Assembly (NCBI RefSeq): GCF_001509475.1
Contig: NZ_LLZG01000013.1
Span: forward strand, 81,437 to 145,436
From: Streptomyces regalis
Lineage (GTDB): Bacteria; Actinomycetota; Actinomycetes; Streptomycetales; Streptomycetaceae
Reading direction: 5' to 3'
Length of the DNA stretch: 64,000 nucleotides
Notes under the pieces: model-generated
Database searches by the model: none
What the model saw: only the letters and a program-made list of their open reading frames with translations
What the model was told of the DNA's origin: nothing
Translations under genes and position numbers: made by a program
Shown: one piece after another, positions 9,267 through 18,193 of the stretch
Numbering within the stretch: position 1 is the first letter of the stretch
How the letters are laid out: each line of letters begins with the position of its first letter

Positions 9267-11096
9267 ATGTGTACTTCGCATGCGCACGACCAGGGCGAGG
9301 CCGCGCAGGCCGGCGCCGCAAGACGCAGTTTCCTCCGGGCCACCGCGCTGATCGGCGCCGCTGCCACCGCTTCGGTCGCGCTGCCGACCGAAGCGCAAGC
9401 GGCATCCACGGAGCTCCGGCGGCCCGACCCGGACAGCCGTCGATTCACGCTCGCGGTGATGCCCGACACCCAGTACCTCTTCGACGGGCCGAGCATCGAC
9501 AAGGCGCCGGTCGAGGCGTCCCTGCGCTATCTGCTGGAGCAGGGGCGGGAGGAGAACATCGTCTTCCTGTCCCACCTCGGCGACCTCACCCAGAACGGCA
9601 CCCAGCCCGAAGTGGCCGCGATCAGCGAGGCGTTCCGGCTCCTGGACCGGCGGGGCGTGGGCTACAGCGTGCTCGCCGGCAACCACGACGTGAAGTCGTC
9701 GACGGACGACCAGCGCGGTGCGACGCCGTATCTGGACGCCTTCGGGCCGCAGCGGTTCCAGGGGAAGAAGACGTTCGGGGGCGCCTCCCCAGACGGCTAC
9801 AACACCTTCCACCTGTTCAAGGCGGCAGGCCGCGAGTGGATGGTGCTCGCGCTGGACTGGCGGCTGTCGGCGAAGGGCTATGCGTGGGCCAAGGATGTCC
9901 TCGCCCGGCACCCGAAGACGCCGGTCGTCCTCACCACCCACGAGCTGGTGGTCGAGGACGACGCGCTGTCGGCGTACGGGCAGCAGCTGTGGGACCAGCT
10001 CATCGAGGACCACGACCAGATCTTCCTCACCCTCAACGGGCACTACTGGCCCGCCGGCCGGGCGACCCGCAAGAACGCGGCGGGGAACGACGTACACCTG
10101 CATCTGACGAACTACCAGAACCGCTACTTCGGCGGCGCGGCGATGATCCGCCTCTACCGCTTCGACCTCGACCGGAACGTCATCGACGTGGAGACGGTCT
10201 CGCCGTGGATCCTCGGCCGGGCCGCCAAGGGGCTCAATGAGCTGGAGCGGCAGGAGATCGAACTCAGCGGTGACGCCGACCGGTTCAGCGTAGAGATCGA
10301 CTTCGCGGACCGCTTCGCCGGCTTCGACCCGGTGCCCGCACGCCCCGCGCGGCCCGCGTCGCGGATGCTGATCCCGGGCACGGTGGCGTACTGGCGCTTC
10401 GAGCAGCCGGTGGAGGGCAGCACGGTCCGTGACCTTTCCGGGCGCGGCAACGACCTCGCGCTCGTCACGGTGGGCGGCGGCAAGCTGGGCTGGTCCGCGG
10501 ACCACCACCCCGACCAGCCCGGCCACGGCAGCCTGGAGTTCCAGGGCTTCAAGTCGCCACTGAAGGGCGCGTACCTGCGTACGGTCGACGGTGCTCCGCT
10601 CAATTCTGCGACCTTCGCGAACGGTTACACCATCGAGGCCTTCTACCGCCTCCCCGCCGACTGGGACCCCTCCCACAACGCCTGGTCGGGCCTGCTGAGC
10701 CGGACCGGCACGGGCGGCGCCGCCGGCAAGACCGCCGACGACCCGGACGAGCCTCTCGCCACCCTCTCCCTGTCGAACGACCGGGAGCCGCAGTGGGCGA
10801 TGCGCCCGCTCAACCAGCAGGGCATCGCCACCAACTGGGCTCAGGAGACCCCGCTGGAGACCTGGTGGCACCTCGCGGTCGTCAACGACGGCGAGCACAC
10901 CACGATGTACGTCGAGGGCTGCCCGGTGGTCCGCAATCCGAAGGCGTCCGCGGTCGGCATCACTTCCGTCGGCCTGCCGTGGCTGCTCGGCGGCTACGAG
11001 TACGGCGGCAAGATCGACCAGATCCTGTACGGCCGCCTCGGCGACGTCCGGATCGTCGCGCGGGCGCTGCCCGTCAAGTCCTTCATGACCCACTGA
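9267..11096 (+). CDS. Secreted metallophosphoesterase with C-terminal LamG domain
   Basis: This 609-residue protein carries a twin-arginine signal (ARRSFLRATALIG, then a hydrophobic stretch to about residue 48). A calcineurin-like phosphoesterase domain follows with the metal motifs MPDTQ (about residue 66), GDLTQNG, AGNHD, LTTHE and NGHYW. A C-terminal concanavalin/LamG-like domain begins near VAYWRFEQP (residue 370) and could bind carbohydrate. It would hydrolyse phosphomonoesters or phosphodiesters outside the cell. ATG 9267 is eight bases after GGAG. It stands between the beta-galactosidase and the secreted PHP protein, so it may pre-digest the substrate before uptake. A longer open frame upstream is not supported. 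Confidence 0.85.
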   Translation: MCTSHAHDQGEAAQAGAARRSFLRATALIGAAATASVALPTEAQAASTELRRPDPDSRRFTLAVMPDTQYLFDGPSIDKAPVEASLRYLLEQGREENIVFLSHLGDLTQNGTQPEVAAISEAFRLLDRRGVGYSVLAGNHDVKSSTDDQRGATPYLDAFGPQRFQGKKTFGGASPDGYNTFHLFKAAGREWMVLALDWRLSAKGYAWAKDVLARHPKTPVVLTTHELVVEDDALSAYGQQLWDQLIEDHDQIFLTLNGHYWPAGRATRKNAAGNDVHLHLTNYQNRYFGGAAMIRLYRFDLDRNVIDVETVSPWILGRAAKGLNELERQEIELSGDADRFSVEIDFADRFAGFDPVPARPARPASRMLIPGTVAYWRFEQPVEGSTVRDLSGRGNDLALVTVGGGKLGWSADHHPDQPGHGSLEFQGFKSPLKGAYLRTVDGAPLNSATFANGYTIEAFYRLPADWDPSHNAWSGLLSRTGTGGAAGKTADDPDEPLATLSLSNDREPQWAMRPLNQQGIATNWAQETPLETWWHLAVVNDGEHTTMYVEGCPVVRNPKASAVGITSVGLPWLLGGYEYGGKIDQILYGRLGDVRIVARALPVKSFMTH

Positions 11097-11128
11097 CGCC
11101 CCGTCACCGACGCCCCTCAAGGACCACC

Positions 11129-12820
11129 ATGACCGAGCAGCAGCTCCCCACCTGGGCCGACCCGTCCGTCGCCCCCGCCTTCCTGGACGCCCAGGGCGTC
11201 TCCCGCCGCGGACTCCTGCGCCGCGCGGGCCTCTTCGGCGCCGCGTTCGCCCTCGGCTCCGCGGCCGTACCCGCGACAGCGAGCGCGGCCTCGGCGGCGA
11301 CCACAGCCGACCGGCGTCTCGGCGGCGACGACCCGCGCCTCGCCTATCTCGTCGGCGACCACCACATCCACACCGTCTACAGCCACGACGCCAAGTACAC
11401 GTTCTCCCAACTGGCCGCCGCGGGCGCCAAGTACGGCCTGGACTGGATGGTGTTCACCGAGCACTCCAACTTCGGGCACGCCAAGTACGGCGCCCCGCTG
11501 GAGCACCAGGAGATCGTCAAGGCGCGCGCCGAGAACCCGCGCCAGCTGATCTTCCAGGGCCTGGAGTGGTACATCCCGGCCGCCGAGCACTGCACGGTCT
11601 TCACGGCACCCGGCGCGCACGAGGTCGACCTGCTCACGCAGTTCGAGAGCGCCTACGACGGCAAGCTGCTCGGCTACACCGACGGCTCGGCCGGCGGCAC
11701 GGACACCGCCCGTAACGAGGTCCACGCCGTCAAGGCCATCAAGTGGCTGGCCGAGCAGCGCCGCACCGGCTACATCGACGACGTCCTGGTCCTCGCCAAC
11801 CACCCGATGCGCCTCGGCATCGACTCCCCGCACGAGATGCGCGCCTGGCGGGACGCGGCCCCCGAGATCATGATCGGCATGGAGGGCGCACCCGGCGCCC
11901 AGGGCGCGGCCATCCCCGGCTGGCGCGGGACGACCTCGATCCGCGGCGAGTACGAGAACAAGCCGTCGGCCCAGTCCTGGACCGGCTACCCCGCGGACGG
12001 GTACCTGACGTACGGCGGCTTCGACTGGGCGACCGCGACCGTCGGCGGTCTGTGGGACTCGATGCTGGCAGAAGGCAGCCTGTTCTCGATCACCACGAAC
12101 TCCGACGCCCACCGCATCGTCTTCGACACCTGGAAGAACGGCGACTGGCCGGCGGGCCAGAACTTCGACAGCACCGGCAAGCTCCCCGACCCGGTGAACA
12201 CCGACACCCCGCAGCCGGGCAGCGACTTCTGGCCGGGCCAGTTCAGCCGCACCCACGTCGGCGTCACCCGCTACGGCTACCGCGCGGTGATGGCGGGCCT
12301 GCGCGCGGGCCGGGTCTGGCTCGACCACGGGCATCTGCTCGACGGCCTCGACGTCCGCCTGAAGCGGGACTGCGACCTCGGCCGGGGCGTCACCATGGGC
12401 GGCCGGCTGCGCGTGCGCAAGGGCGAGAAGCTCACGCTCACCATCACCGTGACGACCCCCTCCCGCCCCAACCCGCAAGGAATCCTGCCCGAGTTGGCGC
12501 ACGTGGACGTCATCCGGGGCGCGGTGCGCGGCCCGGTGAGCGACCGGGACACCTGGAAGGCACCGGACACCAAGGTCGTCCACACAAAGGACGTGACGGG
12601 CCGGAAGGGGACGTACACCCTGCGCGTCCCGCTGACCGCCGGGGACGAGTCCTTCTACGTCCGGCTGCGCGGCAGCGACGGCAACCGCCACGGTGCGGGC
12701 TACCTCGGCGCGTCGGTCGACCCGCACGGGCCGATCCCGCACGAGCCCGGGAACGGTGACCCGTGGACGGATACGTGGTTCTATTCGAACCCCGTGTTCG
12801 TCGACGTGGCAGGAGCCTGA
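11129..12820 (+). CDS. Secreted PHP-domain phosphoesterase
   Basis: This 563-residue protein has a Tat-like signal ([13 protein letters not shown], then an alanine-rich hydrophobic core) followed by a PHP-type metal phosphoesterase domain. Visible metal-site motifs are [12 protein letters not shown] (about residue 76), TEHSN, LANHP and TNSDAH. PHP enzymes cleave phosphate esters using several metal ions. ATG 11129 follows AAGGACC. It ends the carbohydrate locus, and its stop at 12818-12820 is followed within four bases by a misplaced maoC fragment, so the 3' flank is a rearrangement junction. The role beside a metallophosphoesterase suggests stepwise removal of phosphate from an extracellular glycan (inference). 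Confidence 0.82.
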   Translation: MTEQQLPTWADPSVAPAFLDAQGVSRRGLLRRAGLFGAAFALGSAAVPATASAASAATTADRRLGGDDPRLAYLVGDHHIHTVYSHDAKYTFSQLAAAGAKYGLDWMVFTEHSNFGHAKYGAPLEHQEIVKARAENPRQLIFQGLEWYIPAAEHCTVFTAPGAHEVDLLTQFESAYDGKLLGYTDGSAGGTDTARNEVHAVKAIKWLAEQRRTGYIDDVLVLANHPMRLGIDSPHEMRAWRDAAPEIMIGMEGAPGAQGAAIPGWRGTTSIRGEYENKPSAQSWTGYPADGYLTYGGFDWATATVGGLWDSMLAEGSLFSITTNSDAHRIVFDTWKNGDWPAGQNFDSTGKLPDPVNTDTPQPGSDFWPGQFSRTHVGVTRYGYRAVMAGLRAGRVWLDHGHLLDGLDVRLKRDCDLGRGVTMGGRLRVRKGEKLTLTITVTTPSRPNPQGILPELAHVDVIRGAVRGPVSDRDTWKAPDTKVVHTKDVTGRKGTYTLRVPLTAGDESFYVRLRGSDGNRHGAGYLGASVDPHGPIPHEPGNGDPWTDTWFYSNPVFVDVAGA

Positions 12821-12823
12821 TGA

Positions 12824-12929
12824 GGGGGCGCCGAACGGGCCCTCGGCCGCCTTCTCCGGGTCGACGTGGATCCACTGGTGGTCACCGGTGGCGTCGGCGA
12901 ACGTGTTGATGCGCTCCTGGGTGATCTCG
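12824..12929 (-). repeat. Orphan maoC fragment (106-bp duplicate)
   Basis: These 106 bases match 14600-14705 inside the nearby maoC gene at 102 positions without gaps. On the minus strand they encode [16 protein letters not shown] and onward to the GPFGAP segment. The fragment starts four bases after the PHP stop codon and ends abruptly against the propeller-like pseudogene. An accidental ATG at its 5' side does not make it a gene, because the frame runs into antisense of the PHP gene. Confidence 0.9.
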
Positions 12930-13416
12930 GACATCGCACGCGGCCACACCGTCGACGCCTACCAGGGCCCGGACACGGCCACGTCCAAGATGTTCGCGGT
13001 GACGACACCGGCCGGGAAGCGCTACGAGTACGTCCACCGGCTCAACCCGGGCGAGAAGCTGAACAACTCCTTCGCCACCGTCTCGCCCGACGGGCAGTGG
13101 CTGGTGTCGGGCGAGTGGGGGGGGGGAGCAGAGGAGACTCCAGGTCTTCCCCGCTCCCCTGCTGAACCCGGCCACGCCCCAGGCCGGTGGCGAGCTGACG
13201 GAGGCCTGGCAGATCACCCTGGACAAGCCGGTGCGCGACATCCAGGGCTGCGACTTCGTCACGGACACCCGCCTGGTGTGCGCCTCGAACGACGCCACGG
13301 GGACGCTCTTCCCCCAGATCCGCCCGCTGCTCCAGGTGGATCTGCCGCGCAAGGTGGACGGTCGGCCGATCACCGGCACGGTGAAGAGCCTGTTCGCGCT
13401 GGAGCAGCGCAGATGA
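12930..13416 (+). pseudogene. Truncated, frameshifted secreted propeller-like protein
   Basis: The remnant begins without a start codon or signal peptide at [17 protein letters not shown] and runs in one frame through SPDGQWLVSGEWG, a WD40/TolB-like blade motif. The frame is then lost at a run of ten Gs (13117-13126). It resumes one base off with LQVFPAPLLNPATPQ and continues through VRDIQGCDFVTDTRLVC to a natural stop at 13416. The N-terminal half is gone and is replaced by the maoC fragment. I recognise the type as a Streptomyces secreted protein of unknown function. The frameshift alone could be a homopolymer sequencing error, but the truncation could not. Bases 13417-13493 hold no gene. 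Confidence 0.75.
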
Positions 13417-13493
13417 TCCCGCCCGGGGTGTGCGCGGTGGCGACGGCCGTCTCCTCGTACCAGCAGGTCACGGACTGATCGACGAGAGGTACC

Positions 13494-14333
13494 GTGGGCC
13501 GCGTGACCGGTGAAGAGGCGCTGCGGCCCCAGTCCCTCATGCTGACGTTCCTGGGCGACCAGGTGCTCGGGCGGGACGTCTGCGTGTACTCGGGCAGTGT
13601 CATCGACGTCTTCGCCGGCGCCGGCGTCGGTGAGCAGGCGACCCGCTCGACCCTGACCCGGATGGTGAACCGCGGTCTGCTGCGCCGCCAGCGCGAGGGC
13701 CGCCGGATGTACTTCGGGCTGACCGAGCGTTCGGCGGCCGTCCTGCGCGACGGCGAGCAGCGCATCTGGCAGACCGGCGCCGTCAACCGGCACTGGGACG
13801 GCAGCTGGACCCTGCTCGGCTTCTCCCTCCCGGAGTCCTGGCAGCGCCAGCGGCACGACCTGCGCTCCAAGCTGACCTGGAACGGCTTCGGCCCGCTGTT
13901 CAACGGCCTGTGGATCGCGCCGGGCGAGGTCGATGTGGCGTCACTGGTGGCCGAGCTGGGCCTGTCCGCCCACGTGAAGGTGTTCCGCGCGCACGCCGAC
14001 GCCGGTATGGACATCGGCGCGATGATCGAGGAGACCTGGGAGCTGGCCGAACTGGCCGCGCGCTACGAGTCGTTCGTACGGCACTGGCAACCGTGGCAGA
14101 CGCAACTGCCGGAGGCCGACAACGCCCTCGCGCTACGGCTGAGGCTGCAGGCGGAGTGGCTCCAGATCATCCGCCGCGACCCCCGCCTTCCGGTCAAGCA
14201 CCTGCCGGACGACTGGCCGGCCGAGCAGGCCGAGAAGACGTTCCGGAAGGTGCACGAGCGGCTCACCCCCCTCGCCCGGGAGGCCTCGGAACGTCTGCTC
14301 GACCTCGTGCCCGTACGGGCCGATCAGGCGTAG
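13494..14333 (+). CDS. PaaX family transcriptional regulator
   Basis: This 279-residue protein has the PaaX layout: an N-terminal winged helix (SVIDVFAGAGVGEQATRSTL, about residues 32-52, then RMVNRGLLRRQREGRR), a central ferredoxin-like domain and a C-terminal domain rich in Trp and Leu. PaaX represses phenylacetyl-CoA catabolism and responds to acyl-CoA ligands, so an aryl-CoA effector is plausible here. GTG 13494 has GAGAGG four bases upstream; GTG 13503 would have a longer spacer. It is convergent with maoC, overlapping its 3' end by ten bases, and lies beside a CoA-ligase pathway that it may regulate. Confidence 0.85.
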   Translation: MGRVTGEEALRPQSLMLTFLGDQVLGRDVCVYSGSVIDVFAGAGVGEQATRSTLTRMVNRGLLRRQREGRRMYFGLTERSAAVLRDGEQRIWQTGAVNRHWDGSWTLLGFSLPESWQRQRHDLRSKLTWNGFGPLFNGLWIAPGEVDVASLVAELGLSAHVKVFRAHADAGMDIGAMIEETWELAELAARYESFVRHWQPWQTQLPEADNALALRLRLQAEWLQIIRRDPRLPVKHLPDDWPAEQAEKTFRKVHERLTPLAREASERLLDLVPVRADQA

Positions 14334-14779
14334 AAGCGGGACAGGCTCTGCAGCACCGCCGCGGGCTTGGCACCGCCCTCGATCTCTATGGTGCCGTCGA
14401 CGGTGATCTGCACGCCGCCGGGCACCTCCTCGACCTCCGCCAGCTTGCCGACCAGGCGGATACGGGAACCGACCTTCACCGGTGCGGGGAAACGCACCTT
14501 GTTCAGGCCGTAGTTGACCTTCGTGGTCACGCCCTGGACGTCCAGCAGTTCGGTGAACAGCGGGATGAAGAGGGAGAGGGTGAGATAGCCGTGTGCGATG
14601 GGGGCGCCGAACGGCCCCTCGGCCGCCTTCTGCGGGTCCACGTGGATCCACTGGTGGTCGCCGGTGGCGTCGGCGAACGTGTTGATGCGCTCCTGGGTGA
14701 TCTCGATCCACTCACTGGTGCCGAGGTCGCTGCCGGCCAGCTTCTTCAGTTCGTCGAGGCCGTTCACGGTGATGCTCAT
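14324..14779 (-). CDS. MaoC family dehydratase (enoyl-CoA hydratase 2 type)
   Basis: This 151-residue hot-dog fold protein has the MaoC/R-hydratase active-site segment [15 protein letters not shown] (about residues 36-50) with the Asp and His pair, then GPFGAPIAHGYLTLSL. It should hydrate an enoyl-CoA thioester or dehydrate a 3-hydroxyacyl-CoA. It is the last gene of the minus-strand run SDR, amidohydrolase, acyl-CoA ligase, MaoC, which fits a beta-oxidation-like route. An internal 106-bp piece is duplicated at 12824-12929. Its length matches single-domain bacterial MaoC proteins. Confidence 0.88.
   Translation of the reverse strand: MSITVNGLDELKKLAGSDLGTSEWIEITQERINTFADATGDHQWIHVDPQKAAEGPFGAPIAHGYLTLSLFIPLFTELLDVQGVTTKVNYGLNKVRFPAPVKVGSRIRLVGKLAEVEEVPGGVQITVDGTIEIEGGAKPAAVLQSLSRFYA
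14600..14705 (-). repeat. Source copy of the 106-bp maoC duplication
   Basis: This internal part of the intact maoC gene is repeated at 12824-12929 with four substitutions and no gaps. The two copies lie in the same orientation 1776 bases apart and flank the propeller-like pseudogene and the paaX gene, so recombination between them could delete or duplicate that block. Confidence 0.9.
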
Positions 14780-14787
14780 GCGATTCC

Positions 14788-16287
14788 TTACTGGTTGCCG
14801 TACCGGGTACGGACTCGGGACTTGAGGAGCTTTCCGGAGGCGGTGCGCGGGAGTTCCTCCGCGAGCACCACCGTTTTGGGGATCTTGTACTTGGCGAGGC
14901 GGCCGGAGAGCGAGGCGAGCACCTCGTCGGGGTCCAGTGCGGCGCCTTCACGCGGGACGACGACCGCGCGCGGCACCTCGCCCCACTTGTCGTCGGGCAC
15001 CCCGATGACCGCGCACTCGGCGATGTCCGGGTGGGCGAGGAGGAGGTCCTCGATCTCGGCGGGGTAGATGTTCTCCCCGCCCGAGATGATCATGTCCTTG
15101 ATGCGGTCGACGATGAAGACATAGCCGTCCTCGTCGACGCGGGCCGCGTCACCCGTGCGGAACCAGCCGTCGACGAAGGAGGCGGCCGTCTCCTCGGGCA
15201 GGCCCCAGTAGCCGGACATCACGGCCGGGCCGCGCACCACCACTTCGCCGTTCTCGCCGGCGTCGGCCGGTGTGAGGTCGGGCCGCAGGACCCGTACGTC
15301 GGCGAAGAAGTGCGGCACGCCGGCCGAGCCCGCCTTGCTGACGGAGTGTTCCCCGTCGAGGAAGCACACGCCGAGCGCCTCGGTCATGCCGTAGCCCTGG
15401 AGGAAGGTCAGACCGCGCGCCTGGTACGCCTCGATGAGCGGCGTCGGCACCGGGGCGCCGCCGCAACTGAGCATGCGCAGGCTGGACAGGTCCGCCTCCG
15501 GCCAGCGCGGATGGCGGGCGATCTGCTCGAACATCGCCGGCACCCCGAACATATAGGTGATCCGGTGCTGTGCCACGAGGTCGAGGGTGTCGCCCGGGTC
15601 GAATGCCTCGACCAGGACGCAGGTGCCGCCCTTGAGCAGCACGGGCAGGGTCAGCACGGTCAGGCCCGCGATGTGGAACAGCGGCGCGGAGACCAGGGCC
15701 CGCTCGTCGGCGTGCAGGTCCTTGTCGATGAGGAAGTTGACCGCGTTCCAGGTGGCGTTGGCGTGCGAGAGCATCGCGCCCTTGGGGCGGCCGGTCGTGC
15801 CGGAGGTGTAGAGAATCAGGCAGGTGTCGTCGGCGGCGACCGGCTCGTCGATCGGCTCGTCCGGCGCCTCGGCGAGTGTCGCCTCGTACTCGGCTCCGAC
15901 CTCCAGGTACGTGCGGACGTCGGTGCTGCCCGGCAGGCCGGCGACGAGCCCCGCGTGTGAGGGGCCGTAGACGAGGATCTTGGCGCCGGAGTCGGAGAGC
16001 TGGTAGGCGATCTCGGGTCCGGCCAGGCGGGTGTTGAGGGGCACGAAGACCGCGCCGAGCGTGCCCGCCGCGAACAGCGTCTCCAGGAAGGAGGGGTGGT
16101 TCGGGCCGAGATAGGCGATGCGGTCGCCGCGTCTGAGGCCCCGGGCGCGCAGGGCGTGGGCGAGCCGGGTGGTGCGTGTGTACAGCTCGGCGTAGCTGAT
16201 GGCCGTCTCGCCGTGGATCAGGGCGGTGCGGTGCGGGGTCTTGCGGGCCCGGCGTGCGGGCCATGACCCCAGTCCCTCGTTGCGCAT
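14788..16287 (-). CDS. Acyl-CoA synthetase (AMP-forming, FadD-like)
   Basis: This 499-residue ANL-superfamily ligase activates a carboxylic acid with ATP and CoA. Visible motifs are the P-loop-like YTSGTTGRPKGAMLSHAN (about residues 168-185), the adenine site QGYGMTEALG, the hinge Asp in WFRTGDAARVDEDGY, and the C-terminal lysine context ASGKLLKSRVRTRYG. It lacks long insertions, so it resembles medium-chain or aryl-acid ligases, but chain length cannot be judged. Its start follows the amidohydrolase gene by eleven bases and maoC comes nine bases after its stop, so it belongs to the same operon. It would supply the CoA thioester used by MaoC and the SDR. Confidence 0.88.
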   Translation of the reverse strand: MRNEGLGSWPARRARKTPHRTALIHGETAISYAELYTRTTRLAHALRARGLRRGDRIAYLGPNHPSFLETLFAAGTLGAVFVPLNTRLAGPEIAYQLSDSGAKILVYGPSHAGLVAGLPGSTDVRTYLEVGAEYEATLAEAPDEPIDEPVAADDTCLILYTSGTTGRPKGAMLSHANATWNAVNFLIDKDLHADERALVSAPLFHIAGLTVLTLPVLLKGGTCVLVEAFDPGDTLDLVAQHRITYMFGVPAMFEQIARHPRWPEADLSSLRMLSCGGAPVPTPLIEAYQARGLTFLQGYGMTEALGVCFLDGEHSVSKAGSAGVPHFFADVRVLRPDLTPADAGENGEVVVRGPAVMSGYWGLPEETAASFVDGWFRTGDAARVDEDGYVFIVDRIKDMIISGGENIYPAEIEDLLLAHPDIAECAVIGVPDDKWGEVPRAVVVPREGAALDPDEVLASLSGRLAKYKIPKTVVLAEELPRTASGKLLKSRVRTRYGNQ

Positions 16288-16298
16288 GTCACGCCCCT

Positions 16299-17183
16299 TT
16301 ACGGTTTCGTCAGCCCGAGCAGGCGGGCGGCGTTCTCCTTGAGGATCTTCGGCTTCACCTCGTCCTTGATCGACAGCTTCTCGAAGTCGGCGAGCCAGCG
16401 GTCCGGGGTGAGGACGGGGAAGTCGGAGCCGAAGAGGACCTTGTCCTTCAGCAGTGTGTTGGCGTACTGCACGAGCTGCGGCGGGAAGTACTTCGGCGAC
16501 CAGCCGGACAGGTCGATGTGCACGCCCGGCTTGTGCGTGGCGACGGCGAGGGCTTCGTCCTGCCAGGGGAAGGACGGGTGCGCCAGGATGATCTTGAGGT
16601 GGGGGAAGTCGGCGGCCACATCATCCACGTGGAGGGGGTTGGAGTACTTGAGCCTGATCCCGCCACCGCCCGGGACGCCCGCGCCGATGCCCGTCTGGCC
16701 GGTGTGGAACAGGGCGATGGTGCCCGTCTCCTCGATGACCTCGTAGAGGTCGTAGGCCACCGTGCGGTCGTTGGGGAAGAAGCCCTGGATGCTGGGGTGG
16801 AACTTGAAGCCCTTCACCCCGTACTCCTCGACCAGCCGCCGGGCCTGCTTCACGCCCGCCTTCCCCCGGAAGGGGTCGATGGAGGCGAAGGGGATGAGGA
16901 CGTCGGAGTTGGCGGCGGCCGCCTCGGCGACCTCCTCGTTCGGGACGGGCGCGGTACCGGTCGCGGACTCGGCGTCCACCGTGAAGATCACGGCGGCCAT
17001 CTTCCGCTCGCGGTAGTACGCGGCCGTCTCCTCCAGGGTGGGCTTCCGCTTGCCCTCCACCTTGAAGTAGGCGGAGGAGGCGTCGTGCAGGTCGTCGTCC
17101 AGGGAGGAGTGGCCCTTGGACGAGACCTCCGCGTGGGTGTGGACGTCGATGGCGACGAGTTCCTCGACGTTGAGGTTCGCCAT
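16299..17183 (-). CDS. Amidohydrolase family 2 protein (COG2159 type)
   Basis: This 294-residue TIM-barrel metal enzyme has VAIDVHTHAEVS near the start (HxH metal pair), then GFKFHPSIQGF, ILAHPSFPWQDEALA and a late metal Asp in FGSDFPVLTP. COG2159 members include gamma-resorcylate-type decarboxylases and ring-cleavage hydrolases, so either non-oxidative decarboxylation or C-C/C-N hydrolysis is possible. ATG 17183 lies three bases from the SDR stop. A much longer open frame extends upstream through the SDR gene but is an antisense artefact. Neighbours suggest a role in degrading a cyclic or aromatic acid. Confidence 0.82.
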   Translation of the reverse strand: MANLNVEELVAIDVHTHAEVSSKGHSSLDDDLHDASSAYFKVEGKRKPTLEETAAYYRERKMAAVIFTVDAESATGTAPVPNEEVAEAAAANSDVLIPFASIDPFRGKAGVKQARRLVEEYGVKGFKFHPSIQGFFPNDRTVAYDLYEVIEETGTIALFHTGQTGIGAGVPGGGGIRLKYSNPLHVDDVAADFPHLKIILAHPSFPWQDEALAVATHKPGVHIDLSGWSPKYFPPQLVQYANTLLKDKVLFGSDFPVLTPDRWLADFEKLSIKDEVKPKILKENAARLLGLTKP

Positions 17184-17185
17184 GG

Positions 17186-18103
17186 TCAGGCCTCCGGGAA
17201 CTTCGGGGCGGGGACGCCGACGCTCTGGAGTTCGGCGCCGACCGAGGTGGGCCAGACGTGGGCCAGGGTGTCGGGGGTCCAGCCGCCGTCGGCGTAGGCC
17301 GCCGCGATCTCCTGCGGATGCGACCAGAGTGCCACCTTGTCGCCGCCGATGCCGATGCACTGACCGGTCACCGACCGGGCCGCCTCGGACGCGAGGAAGG
17401 GGACGAGGGCCGCGCAGTCCTCGGGGGTGCCGAAGCCCTCGCCCTTGCGGAGGAAGTCCGGGAGCGGCTCGCCGTTCTTCATGGCCTCGATGTACGGGGC
17501 GAAGGCGGGGATGGTCTCGGTCATCGCGGTCGCTGCGACCGGCACGATCGCGTTGACGGTGATGTTCGCGCGGCCCAGCTCCATCGACCAGGTGCGGGCC
17601 ATGGCGGCGATGCCGGCCTTGGCGGCGGCGTAGTTCGTCTGCCCGAAGTTGCCGCGCTGGCCGGCCGGGGAGCCGACCAGGATCAGGGTGCCGCCCTCGC
17701 CCTGCTCGCGCATGCGGACGGCGGCGGCGCGGGCGCAGGTGAAGGTGCCCTTGAGGTGGGTGGTGATCACCGCGTCGAAGTCGTCGTCGGTCATCTTCCA
17801 CAGGACCTTGTCGCGCAGGATGCCCGCGTTGGTGACCAGGATGTCGAGGCGCCCGAACTCCTCGACCGCGCGGTTGACCAGCCGGTCCGCGGCCTCGGTC
17901 GTGCCGACCGGGACGACCTCGGCGACGGCGGTGCCGCCGGCCTCGGTGATGGACTTCACGGCCGCCTCGGCCACGGCCTCGTCGACGTCGTTGACGACCA
18001 CGGAGGCGCCGTGGGCGGCCAGGGCGTGGGCGTAGGCGAGGCCGAGGCCTCGGCCGCTGCCGGTGACGACGGCGGCCTTGCCGGTGAGATCGATGCTGGG
18101 CAC
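17186..18103 (-). CDS. SDR family NAD(P)-dependent oxidoreductase
   Basis: This 305-residue short-chain dehydrogenase has the cofactor motif TGSGRGLG (about residues 13-20), NAG near residue 93, and the catalytic Ser and YxxxK in NYAAAKAG (about residue 165). Asp after the second strand (VVND) favours NAD(H). I start at GTG 18103 because GAAGGGA lies seven bases upstream; the frame stays open to 18184 without a better site. It heads the minus-strand catabolic operon and faces marR across a promoter carrying tandem operator-like repeats. The tail of about 45 residues is longer than in minimal SDRs. Confidence 0.88.
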   Translation of the reverse strand: MPSIDLTGKAAVVTGSGRGLGLAYAHALAAHGASVVVNDVDEAVAEAAVKSITEAGGTAVAEVVPVGTTEAADRLVNRAVEEFGRLDILVTNAGILRDKVLWKMTDDDFDAVITTHLKGTFTCARAAAVRMREQGEGGTLILVGSPAGQRGNFGQTNYAAAKAGIAAMARTWSMELGRANITVNAIVPVAATAMTETIPAFAPYIEAMKNGEPLPDFLRKGEGFGTPEDCAALVPFLASEAARSVTGQCIGIGGDKVALWSHPQEIAAAYADGGWTPDTLAHVWPTSVGAELQSVGVPAPKFPEA

Positions 18104-18165
18104 GGGAGAGTCCCTTCGACTGAGGTGCTTCGACGCGGGTGCGGCTACGGGATCGAAGTTAAGAG

Positions 18166-18193
18166 CAATAATTGTTGTCGTCAATAGTTGTTG
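18166..18193. promoter_or_regulatory. Tandem MarR-type operator in the SDR/marR divergent promoter
   Basis: Two near-identical 12-bp units, CAATAATTGTTG (18166-18177) and CAATAGTTGTTG (18182-18193), are separated by TCGT, giving a 16-bp period. Each unit contains a small CAA...TTG dyad. The site is AT-rich in a GC-rich setting. A related sequence lies before the MHS transporter gene at 18752-18770. Binding by the neighbouring MarR protein is inferred. Confidence 0.6.

Noticed and set aside
12840..12949. A minus-strand frame starting [12 protein letters not shown] that looks like a second maoC start
   Set aside because: It runs directly into antisense of the PHP gene after the GPFGAP segment and has no ribosome site, so it is a fragment and not a gene.
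16299..17801. A 500-residue amidohydrolase with an extended N-terminus
   Set aside because: The extra upstream part is antisense-frame sequence of the SDR gene, rich in Arg and Pro, and the family start is at ATG 17183.
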